From positions 1 through 51,422 of the forward strand of contig NZ_HE978609.1 in NCBI RefSeq assembly GCF_000285835.1: a DNA stretch of 51,422 bases. The letters are read 5' to 3'. A program made the translations under genes and the position numbers. The notes under the pieces are model-generated. The model searched no databases, was not told where the DNA came from, and was given only the letters and a program-made list of their open reading frames with translations. The DNA comes from Brevibacterium senegalense. GTDB taxonomy: Bacteria; Actinomycetota; Actinomycetes; Actinomycetales; Brevibacteriaceae. This document shows positions 6,388-14,950 of the stretch, in pieces (position 1 is the stretch's first letter; each line of letters begins with the position of its first letter).

Positions 6388-6434
6388 ACGACCGCGGGGC
6401 CGGAGGGGATGATCCCGTCCGGCCCCGCGGTCGT
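6388..6434. terminator. Strong hairpin terminator downstream of the UPF0182 gene
   Basis: A perfect 17-bp inverted repeat (ACGACCGCGGGGCCGGA and its complement) around a 13-base loop, just after the stop of the UPF0182 gene. It has no T tract, as is usual in high-GC actinobacteria. Confidence 0.7.
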
Positions 6435-6449
6435 GCTGATCCGACCGGG

Positions 6450-9400
6450 TCAGGACCCGTCGTCGGCCGCCGCATCCGGTGCGGCCGCATCCGGGCTCGT
6501 CTCCGGATCCGCCGCTGCGGCGTCACCGCCCTCGGCCTCGATCGCGTCCTCGAGTGCCCGACGCAGACGCTCCTGGGCCTCGCCGTAGGCGCCGAAGTCG
6601 CCGTTGCTGAGCGCCTCGTCCGCCTCCTGCATCGCCTCGTTCGCCCGGGTGAGTGCATCGTCCAGGCTGGCCGCCTGGTCATCGCCCTCACCGCCGGCGC
6701 CCGTGCCGCCGGTGGCCGCATCGTCGCCTTCACTCGCAGCGTCCGAGTCGCCGGCCTCGGCGCCGGAGTCGCCGCCGAAGACCTGGTCGAGCGCCTCGTC
6801 CAACGTGGGCGCGAAGCCGATCTGCTCGCCGAAGGCGACGAGCACGCGCTGCAGCACCGGGTAGGACGTCTCGCCCGCGGACCGGACGTAGACGGGCTGG
6901 ACGTACAGCAGTCCGTCCGCCACCGGCAGCGTCAGGAGGTTGCCGTTCTCCACCCGCGACTCGCCCTGACGCAGCAGGTTGAGGCTGGTCTGGACCGTGG
7001 GCTCGGTGTTGAAGTTGTTCTGCGCCTGGCCCGGGCCGGGGAACGTCGTGTTCCTGGGCAGCTGCAGCAGTCGCAGCGTGCCGTACTCCTCATCCACGAC
7101 ACCGGCCTCATCCCCCGCGTCCGCGTTCGCCGCGAGGAAGCCCGTGAGGTTGTTGCGGGTCTGCCCCTGACTGGGGCGCGGGATGAACGAGGAGGTCAGC
7201 GAGAACGCCGGCTGCTCCTGACCCGGCATCTGCAGGGTGAGGAAGTAGGGCGGCTGCACCAGCTGGCGGTCCTGATCCGTGGTCGGATCGATCGGCAGCG
7301 TCCAGAAGTCCTGGCCCGAGTAGTACTCGCTGCCGTTCGACACGTGGTACTGGGTCAGCAGGGAGCGCTGGACCTTGAACAGGTCCTCCGGGTAGCGGAT
7401 ATGGCTCATGAGTTCGCTGGAGATCTCCGACGCCGGCTTGATGAGGTCCGGGAAGACGTTCATCCAGGCGTCCAGGACGGGGTCGTCCTGATCCCACTCG
7501 TACATGTCGACGGAGCCGTCGTACGCGTCCACCGTCACCTTCACGGAGTTGCGGATGTAGTTGACCTGCTCATCCGGCAGGGCCACGACCGCATTGCTGT
7601 CGGCCGTTGTCGAGTCCGTCGTCGCCTCCTGCAGCACCGACGGGCGCGAGTACGGGTACTGGTCCGACGTCGTGTACCCGTCGAGGATCCACTTGACCCG
7701 ACCGTCCACCACGGCGGGGTACGGATCGCCGTCGACCTCGAGGAACGGAGCCAGCTTCGCCACGCGCTCGCGCGGTGTGCGGTCGTAGAGGATCTGCGAC
7801 TCGTCGTTCAGCGTGTCCGCCAGCACGATCTGCTCGTCCTGGAACTTGATCGCGTACAGCAGTCGGTTGAAGAAGTTGCCCACGCTGGGACCGCCGTCGC
7901 CGGAGAACGTGTAGTTCACCTGGCCGGAGCCCTCCTGCTCGTCGGCCGGGTAGTCCAACTCGATCGGATCCGCGCCCTCCGGCGCGCCCACGATCGAGTA
8001 CTGGGTCGAGCGCTCACCGAAGTAGATGCGCGGCTCGTACTCGCTCTGGTCCGTCAGCACACCGCTCGCCGGGATCGACGCCTCGAAGAACGCGGGCTCT
8101 CCGTCCGGGCCGCGCTTGCTGCCGTGGGCGGCGACGACGCCGAATCCGTGCGTGTAGACCGTCGCCTGGTTGACCCAGGTGTTGTCCGACAGCGCATTGG
8201 GATCGAGCTCGCGCAGCGCGATGACCGTGTCCTCGCTGACGCCGTCGATGTCGTAGCGATCGACGTCCAGCTGCTCCGGGAACGCGTAGTACGAACGGGT
8301 CTGCTGCAGCTGGCGGAACGTGTCCGACACGAGGTTGGGATCCAGCAGGCGGACGCTCGCAGCCGTGACCGCGTCCTGTCGCAGCGCGCCGGACTCGCCC
8401 TCCGTGGACGGCGTGTACGGGATGACCTCGACGTCGTCGATGCCGTACGCGGTCCGCGTGGCCTCGAGGTGCCGGTCGATGTACTCCGACTCGAGGCTCT
8501 GCTCCGAGGGATTGACCTGGAACTGCTGCATCGCGGCCGGGAAGCCGATGATCGCGACGGCGCCCAGCACCACCAGCATGCCCAGCGAGATCGCCGTCAG
8601 CCGGAACGTCTTGACGAATGCGGTGGAGAACACGAGCACCGCCACCAGCAGAGCGGCGATCGACACGATGAGGATCGCCGGCAGTGCGGCGTTCGCATCC
8701 GTGTAGGTCGCACCCGTCACCAGACCGCTGTTGTCCGTCAGCTTGCTGAAGCGCCAGAGGAACAGGCGGACCGCCTGGACCAGCACGAGGGCGCTCAGCG
8801 CCACCGCCAGGTGGATGCGCGCGCTGCGGGTCAGGTCGAACCCGCGGGTCTCACGGGGCCGCAGTCCGCCGAACAGGTAGTGGGCCACGAGGCCTGCGAC
8901 GACGGCCAGCAGGGCCACCATGCCCAGGAAGTCGACGACCGTCGTGATGATCGGCAGCTGGAAGATGTAGAAGCCGATGTCGTTCTGGTACTGCGGGTCG
9001 GCCTGGCCGAACGATTCGGAGTTGAGGAACAGCAGCGCCTGCTGCCACGAGGCTGTCAGCGCGATGCCCCCCAGCAGTCCCAGCACCGCGGGGATCGCGT
9101 AGGTGAGCGTGCGGCGCAGCGGCTCGACGGCCTCGCGATAGCGGTCCAGGTTCTCCTCGCGCGGGCTGGTGGGCAGGCTCGTGGGCCGGCCGCGGTGCGC
9201 GGACCACAGCATGTACCAGACCGGCACCGCCATGAGGAGGAAGCCCAGCGCGAACAGTGCCGCACGTGCGACCCATTGGGTCGCGAACACGTCAACGCGG
9301 TCCAGCTGCTGGAACCACAGGACCTCGGTGAAGATCTGTGCGAAGACCACGAAGAGCGCGACGAGCGCGAGAACCGCGATGAGGGTGAGGAGCAGCGGCG

Positions 9401-9458
9401 ACGGACGCCGGCTTCCCGAACTGGGGGGTGTCTGCGGGGGTCTGGCGGTGAAGCTCAC
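6450..9458 (-). CDS. UPF0182 family large membrane protein
   Basis: 1002 residues, the usual length for the family. The N-terminal third holds about seven hydrophobic helices (residues ~22-310; for example LLLTLIAVLALVALFVVFAQ and AILIVSIAALLVAVLVF). A large extracytoplasmic domain follows (RSYYAFPEQLDVDRYDIDG, VWVNQATVYTHGFGVV-like region, PDLIKPASEISSELMSHIRY). The C-terminus is low-complexity Gly/Asp/Ala with an acidic coiled segment. The start is GTG with GGAAAGG seven bases upstream. The family is near universal in actinobacteria, but its molecular function is unknown. It is followed by a strong terminator. Confidence 0.9.
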   Translation of the reverse strand: MSFTARPPQTPPSSGSRRPSPLLLTLIAVLALVALFVVFAQIFTEVLWFQQLDRVDVFATQWVARAALFALGFLLMAVPVWYMLWSAHRGRPTSLPTSPREENLDRYREAVEPLRRTLTYAIPAVLGLLGGIALTASWQQALLFLNSESFGQADPQYQNDIGFYIFQLPIITTVVDFLGMVALLAVVAGLVAHYLFGGLRPRETRGFDLTRSARIHLAVALSALVLVQAVRLFLWRFSKLTDNSGLVTGATYTDANAALPAILIVSIAALLVAVLVFSTAFVKTFRLTAISLGMLVVLGAVAIIGFPAAMQQFQVNPSEQSLESEYIDRHLEATRTAYGIDDVEVIPYTPSTEGESGALRQDAVTAASVRLLDPNLVSDTFRQLQQTRSYYAFPEQLDVDRYDIDGVSEDTVIALRELDPNALSDNTWVNQATVYTHGFGVVAAHGSKRGPDGEPAFFEASIPASGVLTDQSEYEPRIYFGERSTQYSIVGAPEGADPIELDYPADEQEGSGQVNYTFSGDGGPSVGNFFNRLLYAIKFQDEQIVLADTLNDESQILYDRTPRERVAKLAPFLEVDGDPYPAVVDGRVKWILDGYTTSDQYPYSRPSVLQEATTDSTTADSNAVVALPDEQVNYIRNSVKVTVDAYDGSVDMYEWDQDDPVLDAWMNVFPDLIKPASEISSELMSHIRYPEDLFKVQRSLLTQYHVSNGSEYYSGQDFWTLPIDPTTDQDRQLVQPPYFLTLQMPGQEQPAFSLTSSFIPRPSQGQTRNNLTGFLAANADAGDEAGVVDEEYGTLRLLQLPRNTTFPGPGQAQNNFNTEPTVQTSLNLLRQGESRVENGNLLTLPVADGLLYVQPVYVRSAGETSYPVLQRVLVAFGEQIGFAPTLDEALDQVFGGDSGAEAGDSDAASEGDDAATGGTGAGGEGDDQAASLDDALTRANEAMQEADEALSNGDFGAYGEAQERLRRALEDAIEAEGGDAAAADPETSPDAAAPDAAADDGS

Positions 9459-9552
9459 AGTCGCCCTTTCCTGTCTGTGGTGCGGCTGTGGGTGTCCAGC
9501 CGGTCTGCCTGGTGGTCCGCGCCGCGGGCGCGGGTGGTTCGTGCGGGCCTTG

Positions 9553-10668
9553 TCACGGGGCGTCCGTGCAGGACGGCAGGTCGCTCGTGTCGCCTGCTGC
9601 GATGTCCGTGACGGCCCGGTGCGCGCCGGACAGGTCGTCCACGCGCACGACGGTCAGGTCGTCGACGCCGCGGGCTCCCAGCACTTCGGCGCAGTTGTCG
9701 GCCGGCGACAGGAACCAGTCCGCTCCCGAGGCCGCGGCCGCCGCGACCTTCTGCCGCGCCCCGCCGATGGGAGACACCTGGCCGGCGGCGTCGATGGCCC
9801 CCGTTCCCGCGATGGCCTCCCCGCCCGTCAGATCGCCCTCGGTCAGCAGGTCGATGATGGTGAGCGCGAAGATCGTGCCGGCGGACGGCCCGCCGATCCC
9901 CTCGACGGCGAACTCGACATCGAAGGGGAAGCTGTAGGCGCGGGACATGACGACGCCGATCGACCGCGCCCCGTCCGTCTCGACCGGTTCGACGGTCTCC
10001 ACGACGGTCTCTCCGTCGCGCTCGAGGGTGAACTCGACGGCACCGGTGGAGTCGAGCACGGTCTGGCGGACGCCGCTCATGCCCTCGTCCGTTCCGGGCA
10101 CGTCCTCCCCGTCGACGGAGAGGATGTGGTCGCCCGGCTGCAGGATGCCCTGGGCCGGGGATCCTTCGACGATCTGGCTGACGCCGATGACGGAGTCGTA
10201 GTCGATGTCCAGCTCCGTGAGCGCGGCGGCCGTCGCCTCGTCCTGCGAGGAGATCATCTCCGTGCTGTTGGCGGTCTCGACCTCGTCGCGCGTCGTGCTG
10301 AGCGGGTAGTACGCCTCGGAGGGCACGACGGTCTCCACGCCGTTGACCAGTGAGGTGACCGCCTGTGCGGCGAAGATGTCGCGGCCCGGTCCCCCGGCGA
10401 CCGCGACGGTCAGCATGTCGAGGGTGCCCTCCGCCTCATACGTCTCCGTCCCGCTGATCGTGACGAGGTCGACGCCCTCGTAGGGCTCCAGCGTGTTGAC
10501 GACCGGACCCGGCGTCTGCAGGAGGTACGGGACGGGGGTGAGCGCCAGCACGAAGACCAGTGCGTAGAGGACGACCCCGGAGAGTCCGGACGACCGCAGG
10601 AACCGCGCTCCTCCGCGTCCGGCGTCGGTGACGGACCGGCCTCCGTCTGCGGGCGCGGGATCGCTCAC
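9553..10668 (-). CDS. Membrane-anchored PDZ / Lon-like serine protease (YlbL family)
   Basis: 371 residues. An N-terminal anchor (VVLYALVFVLALTPVPYLL, ~31-50) is followed by a PDZ domain (~155-225, GDHILSVDGEDV). The C-terminal Lon-type S16 domain carries Ser262 in GIGGPSAGT and Lys307 in GGARQKVAA, the expected Ser-Lys dyad, so the protease should be active outside the membrane. The GTG start has GGAGG seven bases upstream. It lies upstream of the UPF0182 gene in the same direction with a 94-bp gap and may be co-transcribed. The substrate is unknown. Confidence 0.9.
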   Translation of the reverse strand: MSDPAPADGGRSVTDAGRGGARFLRSSGLSGVVLYALVFVLALTPVPYLLQTPGPVVNTLEPYEGVDLVTISGTETYEAEGTLDMLTVAVAGGPGRDIFAAQAVTSLVNGVETVVPSEAYYPLSTTRDEVETANSTEMISSQDEATAAALTELDIDYDSVIGVSQIVEGSPAQGILQPGDHILSVDGEDVPGTDEGMSGVRQTVLDSTGAVEFTLERDGETVVETVEPVETDGARSIGVVMSRAYSFPFDVEFAVEGIGGPSAGTIFALTIIDLLTEGDLTGGEAIAGTGAIDAAGQVSPIGGARQKVAAAAASGADWFLSPADNCAEVLGARGVDDLTVVRVDDLSGAHRAVTDIAAGDTSDLPSCTDAP

Positions 10669-10863
10669 GTGGGGGTCCTCCAGAGTGTTCGAGTCCCGAT
10701 CAGTGTAGTCGAGCGATGTGCGGCTCAGAAATCGGAGGCCGCCCCCGGACGACCCCGGATCGAGCTGGGAACACGATCCGGACCGGCGTGACGGGAAGGA
10801 TTCGCACAGCGCCGAACGTTAGGGTTGCCGGAACGACTGCGCGACGACCCACGAGGAACAGCC

Positions 10864-12282
10864 ATGAGCGACAAGAACGACGACCGGACGCCTGACGACG
10901 ACGACCAGGGCCAGAACCCGTTCGAGCAGATGTTCGGGATGATGTTCGGCTCCGGCGGCCAGGGCTTCCCGGCGGCCGGCGGGCAGGCCGGTGGCATGCC
11001 CTTGGATCCCTCGATGCTCCAGGGCATGCTGGGGCAGCTGCAGGGACTGCTGTCCGGCGGTGACTCCTCCGCCGCGGCGCAGAAGGTGATCGATCAGTCC
11101 GTCCCCACCCCGGACCCCACGATCAGCCCGGACCTGGAGCGGAACTCCACGGACGCCTTCCGACTGGCCGAGCTGTGGCTGGAGCGGGTCATCGACCCGG
11201 TGGCCGGGACGGGAGAGCCGCGCGCGCTCAACCGCGCGGCCTGGGCCAAGGGGTCCCTGGACGAGTGGCGCAGGCTGGCGGACCCGATCCGCAAGAACAT
11301 GTCCGACTCGATGGTCGAGAACCTGAAGGAGCAGGCGCCGCCGGAGATGGCCCAACTCATGGCGGGGGCGGGTCAGATGCTGTCGTCGATGAGCCAGTCG
11401 ATGTTCTCCGTGCAGATCGGCGAGGCCGTCGCCTCCCTGTCCGGCGCGGTCCTGAGCGGGACGGAGTTCGGTCTGCCCCTCTTCGGCACGACCCCGGTCC
11501 TCGTCGAGGCGAACCTGCCCGGCGCGGCGGCGGAGATGGACGTCGACGCCACGCAGCTGCGCATCTGGCTGGCCACCCGCGAGCTGGCCCACCTGTGGCT
11601 GTTCGCGAAGTACCCGTGGCTGCGCGGCCACGTGGAGACCGCGCTCGCGAAGTACGCCTCCGGTGTCGAGGTCGATCTGAGCCGCGTCCAGGACCTCTCC
11701 ACCGGCACCGATCCAGCGGAGATGCAGCGGATGGCGGAGGAGCTGCGCTCCGGCATGCTCGCCCCGGCGACCACCGACGAGCAGAAGGAGGCGCTCACCA
11801 CGCTGGAGAACCTGCTGTCCGTCATCGCCGGCTGGTCCGACATCGTCGTCCACCGCGCCTGCGAGGCACTCGAGGATCGCGATGCGATCCGCGAGGCTCT
11901 GCGCGGCCGTCACGCCTCCGAGTCCGAGGCCGAGGCCGCCTTCGCCTCCCACATCGGCTTCTCGCTGCGGCCGCGCCGGCTGCGCGACGCGGCCGCACTC
12001 TTCACGTTCCTCGAGCAGAAGTCCGGCCCCGAGGCCCGGGACGCGGTGTTCGACCACCCGGACACCCTGCCCACCACCCAGGACCTGGACGACCCGCTGG
12101 GGTACGACGAGCGTCGGCAGGAGACCTGGGCGGCGGACTCCTCGCTGGACGAGGCCCTGGAGCGGATCCTCCGCGAAGCCGACTCCGGCGATTCCTCCCG
12201 CACGGATGAGCCGCACGGAGACGACGAAGGTCGCAGTGACGAGCGCGGGGACGACGGACTCGGCGACTCCTCCCCGCGGTGA
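10864..12282 (+). CDS. Zincin-family putative metalloprotease (DUF2342)
   Basis: 472 residues, starting MSDKNDDRTPDDDDQ with AGGAAC upstream. The N-terminal ~80 residues are Gly/Met/Asp-rich and probably disordered. The central domain contains the family helix at 236-250 (ATRELAHLWLFAKYPWLRG), where a classical zincin would have HExxH. Here the first His is Arg239 while Glu240 and His243 remain. The Arg may be normal in this family, so catalytic activity is uncertain. A -10-like TAGGGT lies at 10820. It overlaps the next gene by four bases. The family is actinobacterial and poorly characterised. Confidence 0.8.
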   Translation: MSDKNDDRTPDDDDQGQNPFEQMFGMMFGSGGQGFPAAGGQAGGMPLDPSMLQGMLGQLQGLLSGGDSSAAAQKVIDQSVPTPDPTISPDLERNSTDAFRLAELWLERVIDPVAGTGEPRALNRAAWAKGSLDEWRRLADPIRKNMSDSMVENLKEQAPPEMAQLMAGAGQMLSSMSQSMFSVQIGEAVASLSGAVLSGTEFGLPLFGTTPVLVEANLPGAAAEMDVDATQLRIWLATRELAHLWLFAKYPWLRGHVETALAKYASGVEVDLSRVQDLSTGTDPAEMQRMAEELRSGMLAPATTDEQKEALTTLENLLSVIAGWSDIVVHRACEALEDRDAIREALRGRHASESEAEAAFASHIGFSLRPRRLRDAAALFTFLEQKSGPEARDAVFDHPDTLPTTQDLDDPLGYDERRQETWAADSSLDEALERILREADSGDSSRTDEPHGDDEGRSDERGDDGLGDSSPR

Positions 12283-12992
12283 CGACTGAGCCGCTGCGCG
12301 GGCTGCTGCAGGGCCTGGACCCGGACCGTGTCCGCCGGTCCGCCGGAGACGCGGATGCGGCGGTGTCCGCGACCGCGCAGGACGATCTGCGCTCGGGCGC
12401 CCTCACGCCGCTGCGAGCGGACGGTGTCCGGCATCTGACCGTCAGCTGCCTCCTGGTCGCCGGCGACTCCGGGGAGCCCAGCGTGGCCCTGGGCCTCCAT
12501 AGGAAGTCCGGTGAGTGGCGACAGGTGGGCGGCCACCTCGAAGCGGGCGACGGAAGCCTGCTGGCAGCCGCCCTCCGTGAGCTGCGCGAGGAGTCCGGCG
12601 TCGCCGCGGTGGTCGAGTCCGCGGCGGGCGGCTCAGCGGGCGACCGGAAGGAGAGCGAGGGGACATCGAGCAACCGGGACGGGGACGATCGAAGGGCGCC
12701 GCACGCGGGCGCCGTCCTCCTCCACGCACCCGTCGCCGTCCGCGAGTTCCCGGTGGGCGGTCGCGACTGCGCGTCCCACGTCGACGTGCTGTTCGCCGCT
12801 CGCGTCCCAGAGCGCGTGACACTGCAGACGCACGATGCGGGGATCGCACGCATCGAGTGGTGGTCCGTCTCCGCCCTGCCGGAGGGCACCGCGCCGGACC
12901 TCCGCCGGGACCTGCCGCAGCTGCTGCGCAGGGTCGCGAGAAGCAGTGCGCCCGCGGTCGTCAGCCCTCCCCCGCGCGCTGACCGTAGCTGA
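12279..12992 (+). CDS. NUDIX hydrolase
   Basis: 237 residues from a GTG start that overlaps the upstream stop (GTGA). The NUDIX box is complete at about residues 85-108 (GGHLEAGDGSLLAAALRELR, then EESGV), with its conserved Glu residues. An insertion rich in Gly, Ser and Asp (~115-145) interrupts the fold after the box and may be a flexible loop. The substrate is unknown; it is presumably a nucleoside diphosphate derivative. Its last 32 bases overlap the convergent YgjP-type gene. Confidence 0.85.
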   Translation: MTTEPLRGLLQGLDPDRVRRSAGDADAAVSATAQDDLRSGALTPLRADGVRHLTVSCLLVAGDSGEPSVALGLHRKSGEWRQVGGHLEAGDGSLLAAALRELREESGVAAVVESAAGGSAGDRKESEGTSSNRDGDDRRAPHAGAVLLHAPVAVREFPVGGRDCASHVDVLFAARVPERVTLQTHDAGIARIEWWSVSALPEGTAPDLRRDLPQLLRRVARSSAPAVVSPPPRADRS

Positions 12993-13539
12993 AGCCCTCG
13001 AGGAAGACGTCCGCCTTCGCGGTGTGCGGATAGCGCTGGGTCAGGGCGTGGAACTCCCGTGAGTGGTCCGGTCGACGCAGATGCGCCAGTTCGTGGACCA
13101 GCACGGAGTCCAGGACCCAGTCCGGCACGCGCGCGATGCGCGACGAGACCCGGATCGTCCGGCTGGACGAGGTCGTGGAGGCGTAGCGCGAGTTCTGATT
13201 GTCGACCCAGGTGACGGACGCCGGTTCGATCCCGTCCGCGAAGTACTGCGCGTTGAGCGACAGCGCCCGCTGCAGCAGCTGCGCATCGCTGGCCGGGACG
13301 CGGGCCGCCCGCGCCTCCGCCCGAGTGAGCAGTGAGGCGATCATGTCCGCGTGCTGCGCGGGCCGGAAGTTCTGCGGCACCGCGAGCACCCACCTCTCCC
13401 CCTCCCGCGTGACCGCGACCGTCTTGCGCCTGCGCGCCGACCGGCGGAGGACCACGGAGCCGTCCGCGATCTCCTCCAACACCTGCGCGGCGGTGCGCGT
13501 GACGGGCCGTCCGGTCTGCTGCGCGTCCGATGTCTTCAT
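12961..13539 (-). CDS. YgjP/SprT-like metal-dependent peptidase (M48-type)
   Basis: 192 residues. The zinc motif VLVHELAHLRRPDHSREFHA (about 147-166) supplies HELAH plus a third ligand His in DHSREF, the YgjP (DUF45) pattern. The N-terminal half has the usual beta-rich segment (RRSARRRKTVAVTREG). A TACCGT box ends seven bases before the ATG, so the transcript may be leaderless. It converges on the NUDIX gene with a 32-bp overlap. Its physiological role is not established for the family. Confidence 0.85.
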   Translation of the reverse strand: MKTSDAQQTGRPVTRTAAQVLEEIADGSVVLRRSARRRKTVAVTREGERWVLAVPQNFRPAQHADMIASLLTRAEARAARVPASDAQLLQRALSLNAQYFADGIEPASVTWVDNQNSRYASTTSSSRTIRVSSRIARVPDWVLDSVLVHELAHLRRPDHSREFHALTQRYPHTAKADVFLEGFSYGQRAGEG

Positions 13540-13546
13540 GGGTCAC

Positions 13547-13552
13547 ACGGTA
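13547..13552 (-). promoter_or_regulatory. -10 box of the YgjP-type gene
   Basis: TACCGT ends seven bases before the ATG at 13539, matching the leaderless pattern seen elsewhere in the window. Confidence 0.4.
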
Positions 13553-13760
13553 GCGACACCCACGGACACGTCCGCGCGCCGGACGGATCCGGAAATTCTT
13601 CGACACATTTCCGATCATGCCCACGTCCACAGCAGGATCCGCTCACTTCCGCGGGTGCGCGTCGCCTGCCGCACACCCCGTCCACACGCGAGCACACAGC
13701 CCACCGCGTGTCGTCAACACGTTATCCACAGTCACATGCGCGTAAGTGTGAACGCCTGCG

Positions 13761-13789
13761 TTGACGCGCCGGTCCGCGACTTCTAGGTT
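13761..13789 (+). promoter_or_regulatory. Sigma-70-type promoter with a ~230-base leader
   Basis: TTGACG (13761-13766), a 17-base spacer and TAGGTT (13784-13789) give a near-consensus promoter. The next start codon is at 14024, so the leader would be about 228 bases. Confidence 0.55.
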
Positions 13790-13869
13790 TGTGTGTCATA
13801 CCCCCGGAAAACCCGGGGTTCGTGGGCTGGGGGAAGGCTCACGGGCTCCGCGCGAGGCTGGGGGTCAGA

Positions 13870-13938
13870 CGCACCGGAAGGTGCGCGGCCGCGATCGCCC
13901 TGTGCAGTCGCATCCCGCCGCGCTCACCTTCCGGTGCG
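13870..13938. repeat. 14-bp inverted repeat in the leader
   Basis: CGCACCGGAAGGTG (13870-13883) and its exact complement CACCTTCCGGTGCG (13925-13938) are separated by 41 bases. Each arm contains its own small palindrome (CACC..GGTG), so alternative local hairpins are possible. Confidence 0.6.
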
Positions 13939-14023
13939 CTGTTTCCACAGGCTTGTCCACAGCGCCGCCCGGGGGCTCCCGCACGCGCGGTCCACTCCGT
14001 ACCGTGGCCGTGAGGAGGAGCCC

Positions 14024-14950
14024 ATGCTGCAGTTCCACAGAAGCGTCGCACTGGTGCGCAGGACGGAGTCGAGCGTCCAGTTCGGAGTCGACGATCCGGT
14101 CCTCATCGACGGACTCACGGACGGGGACTTCGCTCTCATCGACCGTCTGTGCCGCGGCTGCGAACCGGATGACTACCTGGAGGCCGCGCACCGGCGCGGC
14201 GTCAACCGCACCCGCGCACTCTCCCTGCTGGATCTGCTGACGGAGGCCGGGGTGCTCGCGCCGCCCGAGGCGGCGGCCGGCGGTCCGGTGGTCCGCGACC
14301 ACGTCGAGCCGTTCGCGGCCCTCCACGGCCTGGGACCCGTCGAGGCCGCTCGGGCGGTGGGTGAGCGTCCGGTCTTCGTGCTGGGGACGGACGCCGCGGT
14401 CATCGCGGACGCGCTGACTGCCGTGGGTTTCACCCCGCGGCCGGTCGCGGACGTCGACGCGGCATTGGCACAGGGTGCAGTCCAGTCGACGACCGTCCTG
14501 GTCGACCGCTGGACGGCGAACGTGGGGGACGCCTCACGCCTGTTCGCGGAGGAGGCCGCCCACCTCTCCGTGCGGATCGGCGACCAGCAGGCGGACCTCA
14601 CCCCGGTGCGCCCGGGCGTCACGCCGTGCCTCACCTGCGCCGTGCTGCACACCCGTGACGAGGACGAGGGCTGGTTCACCGGCTGGCGGCAGCTGTCCGC
14701 CCGATCGCCGCACGCGCTCGTCGACCCCCTGCTGCTGCTCTCTGCGGCGACGGAGACGGCCCGTGCTCTGCGGGCGTGGGCGACGGGACTGGCGGAGTTC
14801 GGTCCGCTGCTGCGCATCAGCGCCCGCACGGGCGAGCGATCGCAGTCACCGGCGCGGTTCCATCCGGAGTGCGACTGCAGGATCCCGCTCAGCCCGAGCG
14901 GTGAGCCCGGATCAGTGCCAGCAGCTCGTGTCCGAACTGCTCCAGTTTGA
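14024..14950 (+). CDS. Cyclodehydratase-like (ThiF/TOMM leader-binding) orphan protein
   Basis: 308 residues from ATG 14024, with GGAGGAG just upstream; longer upstream frames lie in the leader. The N-terminal ~85 residues resemble a RiPP recognition-like winged helix (LIDGLTDGDFALIDRL; RTRALSLLDLLTEAGVLAPP). The middle is Rossmann/ThiF-like. Two cysteine pairs, CLTC (202/205) and CDC (283/285), form the structural zinc site expected in this family. No YcaO, precursor peptide or oxidase gene is nearby, so it is not a normal azole-peptide cluster. Its 3' end overlaps uvrD2 by 62 bases in convergent orientation. Confidence 0.7.
   Translation: MLQFHRSVALVRRTESSVQFGVDDPVLIDGLTDGDFALIDRLCRGCEPDDYLEAAHRRGVNRTRALSLLDLLTEAGVLAPPEAAAGGPVVRDHVEPFAALHGLGPVEAARAVGERPVFVLGTDAAVIADALTAVGFTPRPVADVDAALAQGAVQSTTVLVDRWTANVGDASRLFAEEAAHLSVRIGDQQADLTPVRPGVTPCLTCAVLHTRDEDEGWFTGWRQLSARSPHALVDPLLLLSAATETARALRAWATGLAEFGPLLRISARTGERSQSPARFHPECDCRIPLSPSGEPGSVPAARVRTAPV

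Larger units (their letters stand above)
13540..14023. other. 484-bp intergenic region with promoter, DnaA-box-like sites and inverted repeat
   Basis: Two divergent genes flank it and no coding frame with a ribosome binding site was found inside. It holds a TTATCCACA (13722-13730), a TTTCCACA (13942-13949) and a TTGTCCACA (13953-13961), all matching the DnaA-box pattern. It also holds a rightward promoter (13761-13789), a CCCCGG/CCGGGG hairpin near 13803 and a 14-bp inverted repeat (13870-13938). Confidence 0.5.

Noticed and set aside
6363..9611. Plus-strand frame of 1082 codons opposite the UPF0182 gene
   Set aside because: It is a mirror frame of GC-rich coding DNA: Arg/Val/Asp-rich, no domain and no ribosome binding site, while the minus strand encodes a full-length known family.
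13722..13961. Chromosomal origin oriC from DnaA-box-like sites
   Set aside because: Only about three boxes, no AT-rich unwinding region and no dnaA, dnaN, rpmH or parAB genes nearby.
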